From assembly GCA_902789825.1 (NCBI GenBank), contig CADAPK010000001.1, positions 165,270 to 229,269 of the forward strand: a stretch of 64,000 nt of DNA. Direction: 5' to 3'. The DNA is from an uncultured Ureaplasma sp. GTDB lineage: Bacteria; Bacillota_I; Bacilli_A; Mycoplasmatales; Mycoplasmoidaceae. The position numbers were made by a program, and so were the translations under genes. Of this stretch, positions 50,822 through 63,297 are shown piece by piece (position 1 is the first letter of the stretch; each line of letters starts with the position of its first letter). Below the pieces are notes generated by a model. The model had not been told where the DNA came from. It saw only the letters and a list, made by a program, of their open reading frames with translations, and searched no databases.

Positions 50822-52006
50822 TTAACCAACAATTTCAACAACATGACCAGCACCAACAGTATGACCACCTTCACGAATAGAAAATTTAGAACCTTTTTCA
50901 ATCGCAATTGGGGCAATCAATTCTACAGTAATTTCAGCATTATCACCAGGCATAATCATATCAACACCTTCTTTTAATTCGATTGTTCCCGTTACATCGG
51001 TTGTACGGAAATAAAATTGTGGACGGTACCCCTTATGAAAAGCGGTATGCCTTCCTCCTTCTTCTTTTTTAAGAGCATAAATTTGTGCTTTGAATTTTTT
51101 ATAAGGTTTAATTGAACCAGGTGCAGCTAAGACTTGACCACGTTCGACATCGGCACGATCAACACCGCGAAGCAAAATACCAGCATTATCACCGGCTTGA
51201 GCAAAATCCAAAGTTTTTTTAAACATTTCAATTCCAGTAACAACAACTTTTTTTGATGGCTTTAATCCAACAATTTCTACTTCTGTGTTTAAACTAATTT
51301 TTCCTCGTTCTACTCGACCAGTAACAACCGTACCTCGACCAGTAATTGTAAAAATATCTTCAATTGGTAAAAGGAAAGGCTTATCGATTTCCCGCACAGG
51401 AGTAGGAATATAACTATCAACTTGATCCATCAATTCTTGAATTTTTTCTTCTCATTGTGGTTCACCCTTCAATGCTCCTAAAGCCGAACCAAAAATAATT
51501 GGGGTGTTATCACCATCAAAACCATATTTATTTAATAAATCAATAATATCCATTTTTACCAAGTCTTTTACTTCATTATCAGTAACAACATCACATTTAT
51601 TGATAAAAACAACAATTTTTGGTACACCCACTTGTTTTGCTAACAAAATATGTTCTCTTGTTTGGGGCATTGCACCATCAGAAGCAGCAACAACCAAAAT
51701 AGCACCATCAATTTGAGCAGCACCAGTAATCATGTTTTTAACATAGTCAGCATGACCAGGACAATCGACATGAGCATAATGTCTTTTTTCTGTTTCGTAT
51801 TCAACATGCGAAGTATTAATTGTAATACCACGTGCTTTTTCTTCTGGAGCACTATCAATTGACGAATAATCACGAGCTTGCGCTAAACCTTTTTTTGACA
51901 AATAGGTACATATTGCCGCAGTCAATGTTGTTTTACCATGATCAATATGACCAATTGTTCCAACATTAACATGAGGTTTTGTTCGATCAAATTTTCCTAT
52001 TGCCAT
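50822..52006 (-). CDS. tuf: Elongation factor Tu
   Basis: GTPase that brings aminoacyl-tRNA to the ribosome; 394 residues with UGA(Trp) at 51452 (PQWEEKIQEL). Motifs [14 protein letters not shown] (the usual V is I), [29 protein letters not shown], and the C-terminal [14 protein letters not shown]. Monocistronic. A -10 TATAAT (complement of 52064-52069) gives a leader of about 50 bases with a GGTAGGAAC ribosome-binding region. Confidence 0.97.
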
Positions 52007-52063
52007 TACTTGTTCCTACCTTTTAACATAATATTACTTAATAAATATTTCAATTTACATTGA

Positions 52064-52069
52064 TTATAG
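52064..52069 (-). promoter_or_regulatory. -10 box of tuf
   Basis: TATAAT on the minus strand about 57 bases before ATG 52006; unlike many genes here, tuf keeps a leader with a purine-rich ribosome-binding site. Confidence 0.45.
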
Positions 52070-52105
52070 CAAAGTTATCAAATAAAATAAATTTTTCTAA
52101 TAAAA

Positions 52106-54247
52106 TTATGACTCGGTTGGAATAATATCAAAATAGTTTTGGTTTGTTTTTTTATTATTAACGACAACTAAATATTTCTCGTTTTTATTAATTTTACCTG
52201 AAATAATTTCATTTGCAAAAAGATTCTCAAGATTTTTTTGAATAAATCTTTTAATCGGTCGTGCCCCATAAAAAGGATCATAACAATTAACGGCAATATA
52301 ATCAATAACTTTTTGGTCAACATCAATCTTAAAATCGTTGTCATTAATTCTTTTAATCAAAACAGCAATTTGTTCTTTAACAATTTCTTTAATAACATTT
52401 TGTTTTAATGGATTGAATTGAATTATTTCATCAATACGATTGATAAATTCAGGTTTCAAAACTTGTAGCAGTTGCGAAGGAATTTTGTTGTCTTTTTTTC
52501 CTTTTAAAATCTCTTGACTACCCAAATTACTTGTCATGATGATAATTGTGTTTTTAAAATTAATTAGTTTGCCTTGATTATCTTTTAAATGACCATCGTC
52601 TAAAACTTGTAAAAGAATATTTAAAACATCGGGATGGGCTTTTTCAATTTCATCAAACAATAAGACACAATATGGCTTATTTTTTATGGCTTGTGTTAAT
52701 AGTCCACCTTGTTCATAACCAACGTAACCGGGTGGAGCACCAATTAATTTTGCCACAGAATGTTTCTCCATATATTCCGACATGTCAAAACGAACAATTT
52801 GCTTATCAGAATCAAATAATGATAGAGCTAAAGCTTTGGCTAACTGTGTTTTACCAACACCGGTTGGTCCTAAAAAAAGAAAACTCCCTAGTGGACGATT
52901 AGGATCATTAATATTAACACGAGCACGTAACACTGCAGCCGTAACAAGATTAACAGCTTCATCTTGTCCTTTAACATTTTTTTTAATTTCTTGATTCAAA
53001 TTCATCAATTTATCTTTTTCTGACTTTAATAATTTTGTTAAAGGAATACCAGTAATTTCTGCCACAACTTCCGCAACCTCATTTACCGTTACACTATCGG
53101 AAAAAGAATGGTTAACATTAATTTTTTCGAAAGATTTTTCAACTTTTTTTAATTGTTTTTGCAATTGGGGAATAGTTTCATATAAAATTTGACTTGCTTG
53201 GGTAAATTCCCCTTTTTGTTGATAATTCTCTAAATTAAGTTTGGCATTTTCAATTTTATTTTTAATTGAACTAATTTCATCATGAAGTGATTTTTGTTTT
53301 TGTCACTCTTTTAAACGTAATTCTTGTTTAGATTTCAAGTTTGACAATTTCGTTTCAACTTCTTCTAATTGCTTTTTACTTTTTAAATCTTCTTCTTTTA
53401 GTAAAGCAGCTTTGGCAGTTTCAAGATTAATTATTTCACGCTTCATTTCGTCTAAATCATTAGGTAAAGAATGAAATTGTGTTTTAATTTTCGCTGCTGC
53501 TTCGTCAATCAAATCGATTGATTTATCGGGTAAATAATGATTAGTTAAATAACGATCAGAAAGATTGACGGCTGCAACAATTGCCGAATCGTGAATTTTC
53601 ACTTGATGAAATATCTCCCATTTTTCTTTTAAACCACGCATAATTGTTATTGCTTCTTCTTTTGTTGGTTCAGCAACAAAAATTTTTTGCATTCTCCGTT
53701 CTAGAGCTAAATCTTTTTCGATGTATTTATGGTACTCATCAAGTGTAGTTGCCCCAATAATTTTAATCTCTCCGCGTGCCATCATTGGCTTAAGAATATT
53801 GGCAACATCCATTGTCCCACCGGGATTTCGTCCGGTACCAATAAGTTGGTGAATTTCATCAATGAATAGAATAATGTTACCATTTGCAGCTTTGACTTGG
53901 TTAATAATCTTCTTAACACGATCCTCAAATTGTCCTTGATAACTTGCTCCCGCAACTAAAGAAGATAATGAAAGTTCATAAACTTGTTTATCAAGCAAAT
54001 TATTAGGAACATCGCGATTAACAATTCGTTGCACAAAGCCTTCAACAATAGCGGTTTTACCCACACCCGGTTCACCGATTAAAACAGGATTGTTTTTTGT
54101 TTTTCGTGAAATAATTTCGATCAACCGACGAATTTCTTTTTCGCGACCAATAACAGGATCAAAATTATTGTTCTTAATTTCATTATTAATATTTCGGCCA
54201 AATTGATTCAAAACATCATCGTTTGGTTTTTGGTAAGTAAATTCCAT
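52106..54247 (-). CDS. clpB: Protein disaggregase ClpB
   Basis: Hexameric AAA+ chaperone that rescues aggregates with DnaK; 713 residues. It lacks the N-terminal substrate domain, as do other Mollicute ClpB proteins. NBD1: [37 protein letters not shown] coiled-coil middle domain includes UGA(Trp) at 53303. NBD2: [54 protein letters not shown] choose ATG 54247, because the longer frame from 54286 would begin upstream of the -10 box. CIRCE/HrcA control is expected. Confidence 0.95.
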
Positions 54248-54259
54248 ATTTTCAAAGAT

Positions 54260-54300
54260 ATTATAACAAAAAATTAGCAAACTCAATAAGAGAGTGCTAA
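54260..54300 (-). promoter_or_regulatory. clpB promoter with CIRCE operator
   Basis: CIRCE at 54274-54300 (read on the minus strand TTAGCACTC-N9-GTTTGCTAA; consensus second arm GAGTGCTAA, two mismatches). It overlaps a -35-like TTGAGT (complement of 54281-54286); TATAAT follows after 15 bases (complement of 54260-54265). The expected +1 at about 54253 leaves about six bases before ATG 54247. HrcA would block polymerase binding until heat shock. Confidence 0.85.
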
Positions 54301-54391
54301 TCTATTTGATTTCGCTAAAGAAATAAATAATGGCATTGATTTTTTGAACGAGAAGATAGTAGTTTTCAAAATATAATTAATTGAAAGAAAT

Positions 54392-54467
54392 GCCGAAATA
54401 GCTCAACAGGCAGAGCAACTGACTTGTAATCAGTAGGTTGTTGGTTCGATTCCGATTTTCGGCACCA
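54392..54467 (+). tRNA. tRNA-Thr (anticodon UGU)
   Basis: Acceptor GCCGAAA/TTTCGGC, anticodon loop CTTGTAA in ACTGA/TCAGT, T-loop TTCGATT, discriminator A and encoded CCA. TATAAT at 54372-54377 is a plausible -10. It is directly followed by the permease genes. Confidence 0.94.
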
Positions 54468-54482
54468 TATTTAAAAAACAAA

Positions 54483-56060
54483 ATGAAAGCAACGCAAAAG
54501 ACAGCTGCAAAAATCGGTTTATTCTCATCGATAATAACAATTTTTGGTGGAGTTGTAGGATTAGGAATTTTTTTTAAAAATACGAGTGTTTTTAATTTGA
54601 ATCAACATAATCCATATGGGACAATAATATCATGAATTGTTACAACCTTTATCGTTTTTTGTATAGCTTTATCTTTTGGTCAAATCGTTTCATGCAAAAC
54701 GAATGATAAATTGGGTCTAGGAAGTTGGGTAGAACAATACAATGGTAAAAAATTTGGTCGCTATGTAAAAATCTTACAGCCATTAGCTTATTGAATAGGT
54801 CAATCCCTTGTTTGTGTTTTATATTGTGGTGAAGCCATAATCAACATGGCAATTAGCATTAAAACAGGTGGTCGTGATGTTGGTAATATTAACTTTAAAT
54901 ATCAGAGTTTGGCAATTTTTGGTAGTGGTTTTGCTTTGCTTTTTATTTTTGTTTTACTAAATTATTTTGCGGAACGATTTACAAAAAAATTCGACTTAAT
55001 TCTTTCATATTTTAAATTTCTTCCGCTTGCAATCGTTATCATTTCGGGAATTATTGGGGGATTTGTTGTTGATCATAAATTTGGATTATGAACAGCAAAA
55101 TATTATCAAGCTAATGCACGAGCATGAGTACCAATTGGAACGAATAAATGTTCATTAAACACTTTTTTAGCCGTCCCTTCAATTTTGTTCACATTTGAAG
55201 GATATTTAATCATTGGTAATTTAACTGATGAGATCGATAAACCAGAAAAAAATGTTCCTTTATCAATTATTTTTGGTATTGCTCTTGTGACAATAATTTA
55301 CCTATCAGTTACAATTGCATGCATTACCATTGGGGTTGGTAATGTTTATGATTTGATGAATGTCCTTTTTTGAAAAAACCCTAAAATATGTCAAATTATG
55401 AATAATATCTTTTCTTTCTTTTTAGTTGTTTGCGTAATCAATATTAGTGATTGTAAAATCATTTGTTCGTTAAAATCAATCAATTTTTTATTAAAAAACA
55501 ATATGATTTTCGTACCGCAAAAAATACAGAATAACAATAAGAAAAAAAATGAAAAAAAGATTGCCATAATGTACTATCTTTTTGTCGTTGGATTTGTTGG
55601 ATCTAGTCTTTTTATCCCATCGGTAATTTTTGAGTCAGAACAGTTTGTCAATGGTTTTTGTGATGTTAACATCGTTTTCTTTTATTTAATTTATGGAATC
55701 GTTGTTCTTGGTGGTTTCATTAATTCTTTAACAAAAAAAGTAAAAACCTCTGTAAATATTAAAGGCTTTATGATAATTTCATTTTTAGGGGCATGTGGAG
55801 CATTCACGATTTTTCTATTTAATACAATTAATCAATTCATTCTCCCTCAATTCTATAACCCATGAGGTCATGAAGTTGGTAAGACATGACATCTTTTTGT
55901 TCAAGATATTAATGGTTATATGGTAACTCTCCAAAATTGGCAAACAACAATTGTATTTTGATCATTTCTTTTTTTTCTATGTTTGCTACCAATATTTAAT
56001 GATTTCTTAATGAAAATTTGCAAGAACAAATATTATCACAAAAGCAATTGCTTAATTTAA
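54483..56060 (+). CDS. APC-family amino acid permease (paralogue 1)
   Basis: 525 residues after reading many UGA(Trp). Begins KTAAKIGLFSSIITIFGGVVGLGIFFKN, the APC helix 1 with its unwound GxG, then ALSFGQIVSCKTND, LGLGSWVEQYNGKKFG, and FEGYLIIGNLTDEIDKPEKNVP in helix 6 and loop. About 12 helices. It is close to the tandem MG225/MG226 permeases of M. genitalium in style and arrangement; the substrate is unknown. The start is 16 bases after tRNA-Thr. Paralogue 2 follows within 50 bases. Confidence 0.85.
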
Positions 56061-56110
56061 CTTATATCAAATTTTGTTATTATCCAATCACATATAATTC
56101 GAGTAACACG

Positions 56111-57649
56111 ATGAATGTCAAAAAAAAAACAGCTGCTAAAGTAGGATTAGGTTCGGCAATTCTAACCATCTTTAGTGGTGTAATTGGAATTGGAATTTTT
56201 TTTAAAAATGATAGTGTTTTTAAAAACAATGATTTTAATGCATTAGCAACGCTTATTACATGGATAATTTCAATTTTTTTTGTCTTATGTATTGCTTTAT
56301 CTTTTGGTCAAATCGTTTCATGTAAAACTAATGATAATTTAGGTCTAGGTAGCTGGGCTGAGCAATACAACGGCAAAAAATTTGGTCATTATGTAAAAAT
56401 TTTGCAACCTTTTTGTTACTATGTGACTTTATCTTTCGTCTTAATGTTATTCTCATCAGAAGCAATCATTAATATGTTCATTTGTCTTAAAAATGGTGGA
56501 AAAGTTGTAGGTGAAATAAATTTTAAATACCAAAGTTTAGCAATTTTTGGTTGTGCTTTATCATTAGTAATAATTTTCACTCTTATTAATTATTTATGAG
56601 AAAAATTTTCAATAAAATTTGACTATTTTCTCACTTGAGCGAAATTTTTACCAATTTTTTTGGTGATTGTTTTTGGAATTATTGGTGGTATTGTTAATTC
56701 TTCCCATCAAGGAGGTTTGTGAACAAATCAGTATTGAAATGGAAAATCATGACAAAATTCTTCACCAGTAATTTTTTCGGTAAAATCACTTTTTGCTATT
56801 CCTGGCATATTATTTGCTTTCGAAGGGTATTTAATTATTGGAAATGTCACAAATCGAATTGACAAACCTGAAAAAAATGTTCCGTTGTCAGTAATTGTTG
56901 GAATTATTTTGATTGCAGTTTTTTATTTATCAATTACTATTGGTTGTATCACATCCGGAACAGGTAATGTCTATCAATTAATTAATATTCTTTTTGGAAA
57001 CGACACAAAAATAAGCAATATCATGAATATTTTCTTCTCTTTCCTATTATTTGTTTGCGTTTTAGGAATCGCTAATAGTATGACAATTTGCTCACTTAAA
57101 TCAATTCAGGCGATCGTCGATCAAAAAATTCTTTTCAAATCACAAAAATTGTTGGAAAAAGCAAAAAAACCTTTATTTGGGGGATTAATTTATTACATAA
57201 TTTCGATGATATTTTTATTTGTCACAACATTAATCCCATCATTGTTATTAAATACTGATCAGTTTTTTTGTTGCTTGGGTGATAGTATTATTATTAGTTT
57301 TTATTTAATTTATGGTTTAATCGTTTTAGGTGCATTTTTTAACGAATTTACATATAAAGTCAAAGTATCAGCACGAATAAAATTTTTTAAATTCCTTTCG
57401 TTTTTATCGGCAATTACGGCAATTTTTCTTTTTGCCTTTTGCTCAATTTATCAATATGTTTATTTCCCATGCATCGAACCGAATAGTATAGAAAAATTAA
57501 AAAATAATTGGTCGCTTTTTATTAGTGAGGGACAAATCACTTATTTAGTTAATTGACAAGGAGCAATCACATATTGAAGCATGACACTATTTTTATTTAC
57601 TTTTCCATATCTTAATGGTCTATTAATTAAAAAGTGAAAACAAAAATAA
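56111..57649 (+). CDS. APC-family amino acid permease (paralogue 2)
   Basis: 512 residues, ATG 56111. Nearly the same blocks as the upstream gene: KTAAKVGLGSAILTIFSGVIG, ALSFGQIVSCKTND, LGLGSWAEQYNGKKFG, FEGYLIIGNVTNRIDKPEKNVP. The end reads IKKWKQK with UGA(Trp) just before TAA 57647-57649. Divergence is greatest in the loops after helix 8 and at the C-terminus, so substrates may differ. A clear tandem duplication. It overlaps the following lipoprotein gene by 16 bases. Confidence 0.85.
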
Positions 57650-58425
57650 AACAATTAAAAAGAAAGAAAAAAATTTTTTTTCCTTTTATTTTATTATCAG
57701 CGACACCAACAATTATCTTGTGTTGTTCTTGCTCAAATATAAAAATGTTTAATGTTTTGAAATTTGATCGAAAGAAGAGTAAACAACTGCAAAATCTTAA
57801 TTTGCATAATGAAGATGCAATTGTTCAAGAATATCTAAAACGTCTTACTCAAGATAAGCAAATCTTTATTGATGAATGACAAAATACACTACGCCATCAT
57901 ATTTTATTAGCCAAGAAAGAAAATATATACACATGCGAAAATTGTGCGATTGGAATAAATAACTTCATTATTAATGAAAATGCTAATACCGTTAGCTTTA
58001 TTTTAAATGTGAAGTGCAAGATAAATTCGTTAAACAATAATGATACATTGACCACAACTATTGATGGCAAATACTACTTTAGTAATGTTAAATTTAATGT
58101 CAAAACATATAGTGGTGATCATTCTTTTGAAAAATTGTCAATTTGATTGGGCAATTATGATTGAGAAATTAATGCTTCCGAATATATTACAAAAGTAACA
58201 AAAAGCAATACCAAAACGATTCACACTAATACATGTAAATTCAAAATCGAAAATTCGATGAAAATTGAAAATTTTATTGAATTTTTTGCATTAATATCTT
58301 CTAATAATGAAGAAGACAAATTAATTGTAAATGTAAAGAAAGAAAAAGGTGAGTATGAGTATTTACTTAATCTAGAAAGCTACTATTTAGCGAAGCAAAC
58401 AATAAATGAAGAAAGCGAAAATTAA
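57634..58425 (+). CDS. Lipoprotein coupled to the amino acid permeases
   Basis: 263 residues from GTG 57634, within the end of permease 2. Strongly basic N-terminus (KIKQLKRKKK), hydrophobic core FPFILLSATPTIILCCSCS, and Cys-rich lipobox; then a secreted domain of beta-like strands with two Cys (CENCAIG) and UGA-coded Trp residues (IWLGNYDWEI). No homologue recognised. The overlap suggests co-expression with the permease, perhaps as a surface partner. It converges, with a four-base overlap of stops, on the pseudouridine synthase gene. Confidence 0.7.
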
Positions 58426-59360
58426 AAAATAATTTTTTTTAAGGAAATTATTTTTGTCTTTAGGTAATCAAGATAGGTGCAATTCGTTTTAAAGTTAAAA
58501 TAAATTTTTGTGGCGATTAAGCATTGACTTTTATATTTTGTATCTTTTTTAAATTCTTTTTTTACATATTTTTGTTCACCAATAATGGGATGATTTAAAA
58601 AATTTAAATGGGCGCGGATTTGGTGGGTTTTACCAGTGATTAATTTAATTTCCAAATGACTAATATTTTTAGATTTATCGTAATTAATCACACGATAATT
58701 CATCGCAATTGGAAAATAATTCGCATTAATTTTTGTTTTAGCAATCTTAACAAAATTACCATTTTTTGGTTTAAACCAAAAAGCTTTTACTTCTTGATTT
58801 ACGATATTAAATTTCCCATAAACTAAACATTGATAATATTTATCGATTTCATGGTTTTTAATTTTTTCCGATAAAATTCTTACCGTTTGGTAGTTTTTGG
58901 CAACCATAATTAGTCCTTTTGTGTTTGTATCGAGACGATGAAGCAAACATGGAACAAAATGGTTACTTTCATCTCATTCTTTTTTTTTATATAAATAAAG
59001 TTTTACTCGATTAATTAATGTATCATTTTTTTGATCTTTTTGATCGATAACAACTAACTTTGCTGGTTTGTTAACAATCAATAAATTTTTATCTTCATAG
59101 ATAATATCAATTGCGTTTTTTGCCAATTTTCATTTTTGTGTTGTTTTTTGTTCATGAAATTTTTTTTCGTTCAAATAGATATAGATCGAATCATTATTTG
59201 CTAAATGATATGATGGCAACACTTTTTTTTTATTTACTTTGATTTTTTTTGTGCGAAGGGCTTGAAAAATAAAATTTTTTTTGCAATAGGGAAAAAGTTT
59301 GCTAACGAATTTATCAATTCGCATACCACAACCATTTTCATTAATTTTTATTATTTTCAT
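58422..59360 (-). CDS. RluA-family pseudouridine synthase (RluC/RluD-like)
   Basis: 312 residues with UGA(Trp) at 59130 and 58976. S4 domain at the N-terminus (RIDKFVSKLFPYCKKNFIFQAL), catalytic LLHRLDTNTKGLIMVAK, RTHQIRAHLNFL written here as KTHQIRAHLNFLNHP, and a typical C-terminus. Second family member in the window besides 21374; this one is more RluC-like, with the short linker LVVIDQK. It overlaps trmH by 20 bases, so the two RNA-modifying enzymes form one operon. Confidence 0.88.
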
Positions 59361-60126
59361 GCTTTAAATAATAGGAAATTATACTGGCAACCGCAATAAC
59401 ATTTAATGATTCAACATTTTCAATTTCAATTTTTAATGTTTGGTGGCATTGGTTAATTATCTCTTTTTTTAAACCATTACCTTCATTACCAAGTAAGAAA
59501 CAATTATTTACTTTCATTTCATATTTATTTAAAGCAAGAGCGTTTTTTTTATTAGCTAGAGCTAATAAATTAATTTTATTATTTTTACCAAATTTTAAAA
59601 ACGAATAAAATTCTTTGAAAAACATTAATGGGATTTGGAAGACATAACCCATTGATGCGCGAATTACTTCTGGATGAAAAATATCGACGCAATTACCAAT
59701 AAGAAATAGACCATCAATGTCAAAGGCAAAAATACTGCGGATTATCGCTCCTAAATTATTAGGATTTTGTAAATCCATAACAGCAAAATAATTTCCATCT
59801 TTTTTAAAATTAAGTTTTGTAATTTCCAATGGAACAACAAAGATAATTCCATCAGGAGATTTCAAATTACTTATTTTTTTAAAAAGGTAATCATTTAAAA
59901 TAATAAGAATATTTATAAATTTTTTTAATAAAACTTGGTTATTTTCAAAAAATTTTTTTGTAACGAAAATTTTAATAAACTTTTGCTTCTTGATTTCACA
60001 TAATGTACAAAAAACTTTTTTTGTTTCGCCAATAACAAATTTTTCCATTTTTCGTTGTTTCTGGTCGCGCGAAAGTTTTTTGATTCATTTGATTGTTTTA
60101 TTGTTACTTGATGAAATTTGTTGCAT
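59341..60126 (-). CDS. TrmH/SpoU family RNA 2'-O-methyltransferase
   Basis: 261 residues from ATG 60126; a UGA(Trp) at 60084 gives KTIKWIKKLSRDQKQR, the N-terminal substrate-binding motif. SPOUT motifs: 1 QNPNNLGAIIRS, 2 FLLGNEGNGLKKEI, 3 IENVESLNVIAVASIISY (knotted SAM site). Closest in layout to RlmB/TsnR-like rRNA methylases. The exact target cannot be stated. Start chosen for the motif before KMEKF. Confidence 0.87.
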
Positions 60127-60263
60127 ATTATCGTTATATATAAAGGATCTTTGTTTGTCTAATTAATAAATGATTTTAATAAAAATAAATCTTAATTATC
60201 AATCCGTAAAATATTATTAATAAAATTAAAGCAAAAAAAGATAATTAAATATCATTAATTACT

Positions 60264-61313
60264 ATGGTTAAGTCGTTATATATTCATATTCCTTTTTGCC
60301 AAAAAATATGTCCATATTGTGCATTTATGCGACAACTTTATTACCAAAGAAAAGTCAATAAATATCTTGTTTTAATCGAGGAAATACTAAAAACAAAATA
60401 TAAAAACAATAAATTTAAAACAATTTATATTGGTGGTGGAACACCGAATTGTTTAACAATAAAACAATTGACAAAATTATTAGGTTGTCTTGTTGATAAA
60501 TTATTACCAAAATATGAATTTACTATTGAATGCAACCCCGAATTTGTCACAAGACAACAAGTAGAAATTTTTAAAAAATATAAAATCAATCGCATTTCAT
60601 TGGGAATCCAAACATTAAATAAAAAAATTTTAAAATCAATTAATCGTTTCCACAGTCAACAAGATATCGCACATGCAATTAAATTATTTAAAGATTTTAA
60701 AATTCATAATTTATCCTGTGACCTCATTTATGGTTTTAAACAGCAATCAATCGCTACAATAAAAAAGGATTTAGATTTTTTGCTAAAAAATAAAATTAGA
60801 CATATTTCGTGTTATTGTCTTGAAATAAAACCAAAAACTACTTTTTTTCGACAAAACTATAAACTTGATGAAAATAAAGTTGAAGAACAATTAAAATTTA
60901 TTATTGAATATTTGAAACAAAAAAAATTTGATCGCTATGAGGTAAGTAATTGGTGTAGGGCAACAAAAGATCAATCACACCATAATGTTTTAGTTTGAAA
61001 AACAAACGATTGGGTTGGGATCGGATGAGCAGCACATGGTTTCGAAAAAAATGTTTATTATCATTATGAAGGTGATATTCTAAAATGAAAATTAATAAAT
61101 AAAACTTTAACAAAAAAAGAATTATACCAGCACGTATTAATTATGGGATTACGATTAGCAAAAGGATTAAATTTAAAAAATAAGTTGGTTAAGGAATCCT
61201 ATAATTTTTTTAAAAAAGAGTTAAATTCTTCACCATTGTTTTTCAAAAACAAAAACATAATAAAATGCCGTAATATCAATCTTTTAAATTGTTTATTAGA
61301 AAAAATCATTTAA
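60264..61313 (+). CDS. hemW: HemW-like radical SAM protein
   Basis: 349 residues, with UGA(Trp) codons from 60996 on (LVWKTNDWVGIGWAAHGF). Radical SAM cluster HIPFCQKICPYCAF (CxxxCxxC), then YIGGGTPNCL, ECNPEF, RISLGIQTLN, YGFKQQ. HemW is a heme chaperone in other bacteria, but no heme biosynthesis or heme proteins are visible here. The order hemW-(hrcA-grpE)-dnaK is common in Firmicutes; here hemW is directly before dnaK. Its own Fe-S cluster could come from the SUF system at 12518-16834. Confidence 0.85.
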
Positions 61314-61318
61314 TAAAA

Positions 61319-61359
61319 TTAGCACTCGTTTATTGAGTTTGCTAATTTTTGTATATAAT
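61319..61359 (+). promoter_or_regulatory. dnaK promoter with CIRCE operator
   Basis: CIRCE 61319-61345 (TTAGCACTC-N9-GTTTGCTAA) overlaps TTGAGT (61333-61338); TATAAT at 61354-61359 follows after 15 bases. The architecture is the same as at clpB, including the same two changed bases in the second arm. It begins five bases after the hemW stop. Confidence 0.88.
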
Positions 61360-61383
61360 GTTTAAAGTAACTAAATTATTTGA

Positions 61384-63192
<1,809 letters not shown>

Positions 63193-63225
63193 TTGGCAAG
63201 AAAAAAATATTTATGATAGATAAAG

Positions 63226-63256
63226 TATGAGAATTTTTTCTCATATTTTATTTTTT
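63226..63256 (+). terminator. Intrinsic terminator after dnaK
   Basis: Perfect 8-bp stem TATGAGAA (63226-63233) with TTCTCATA (63238-63245), four-T loop, followed by a T-rich run through 63256. Confidence 0.7.
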
Positions 63257-63297
63257 AACGACAAATATAAAATGAACAATACAATTAAGATTAGTTT

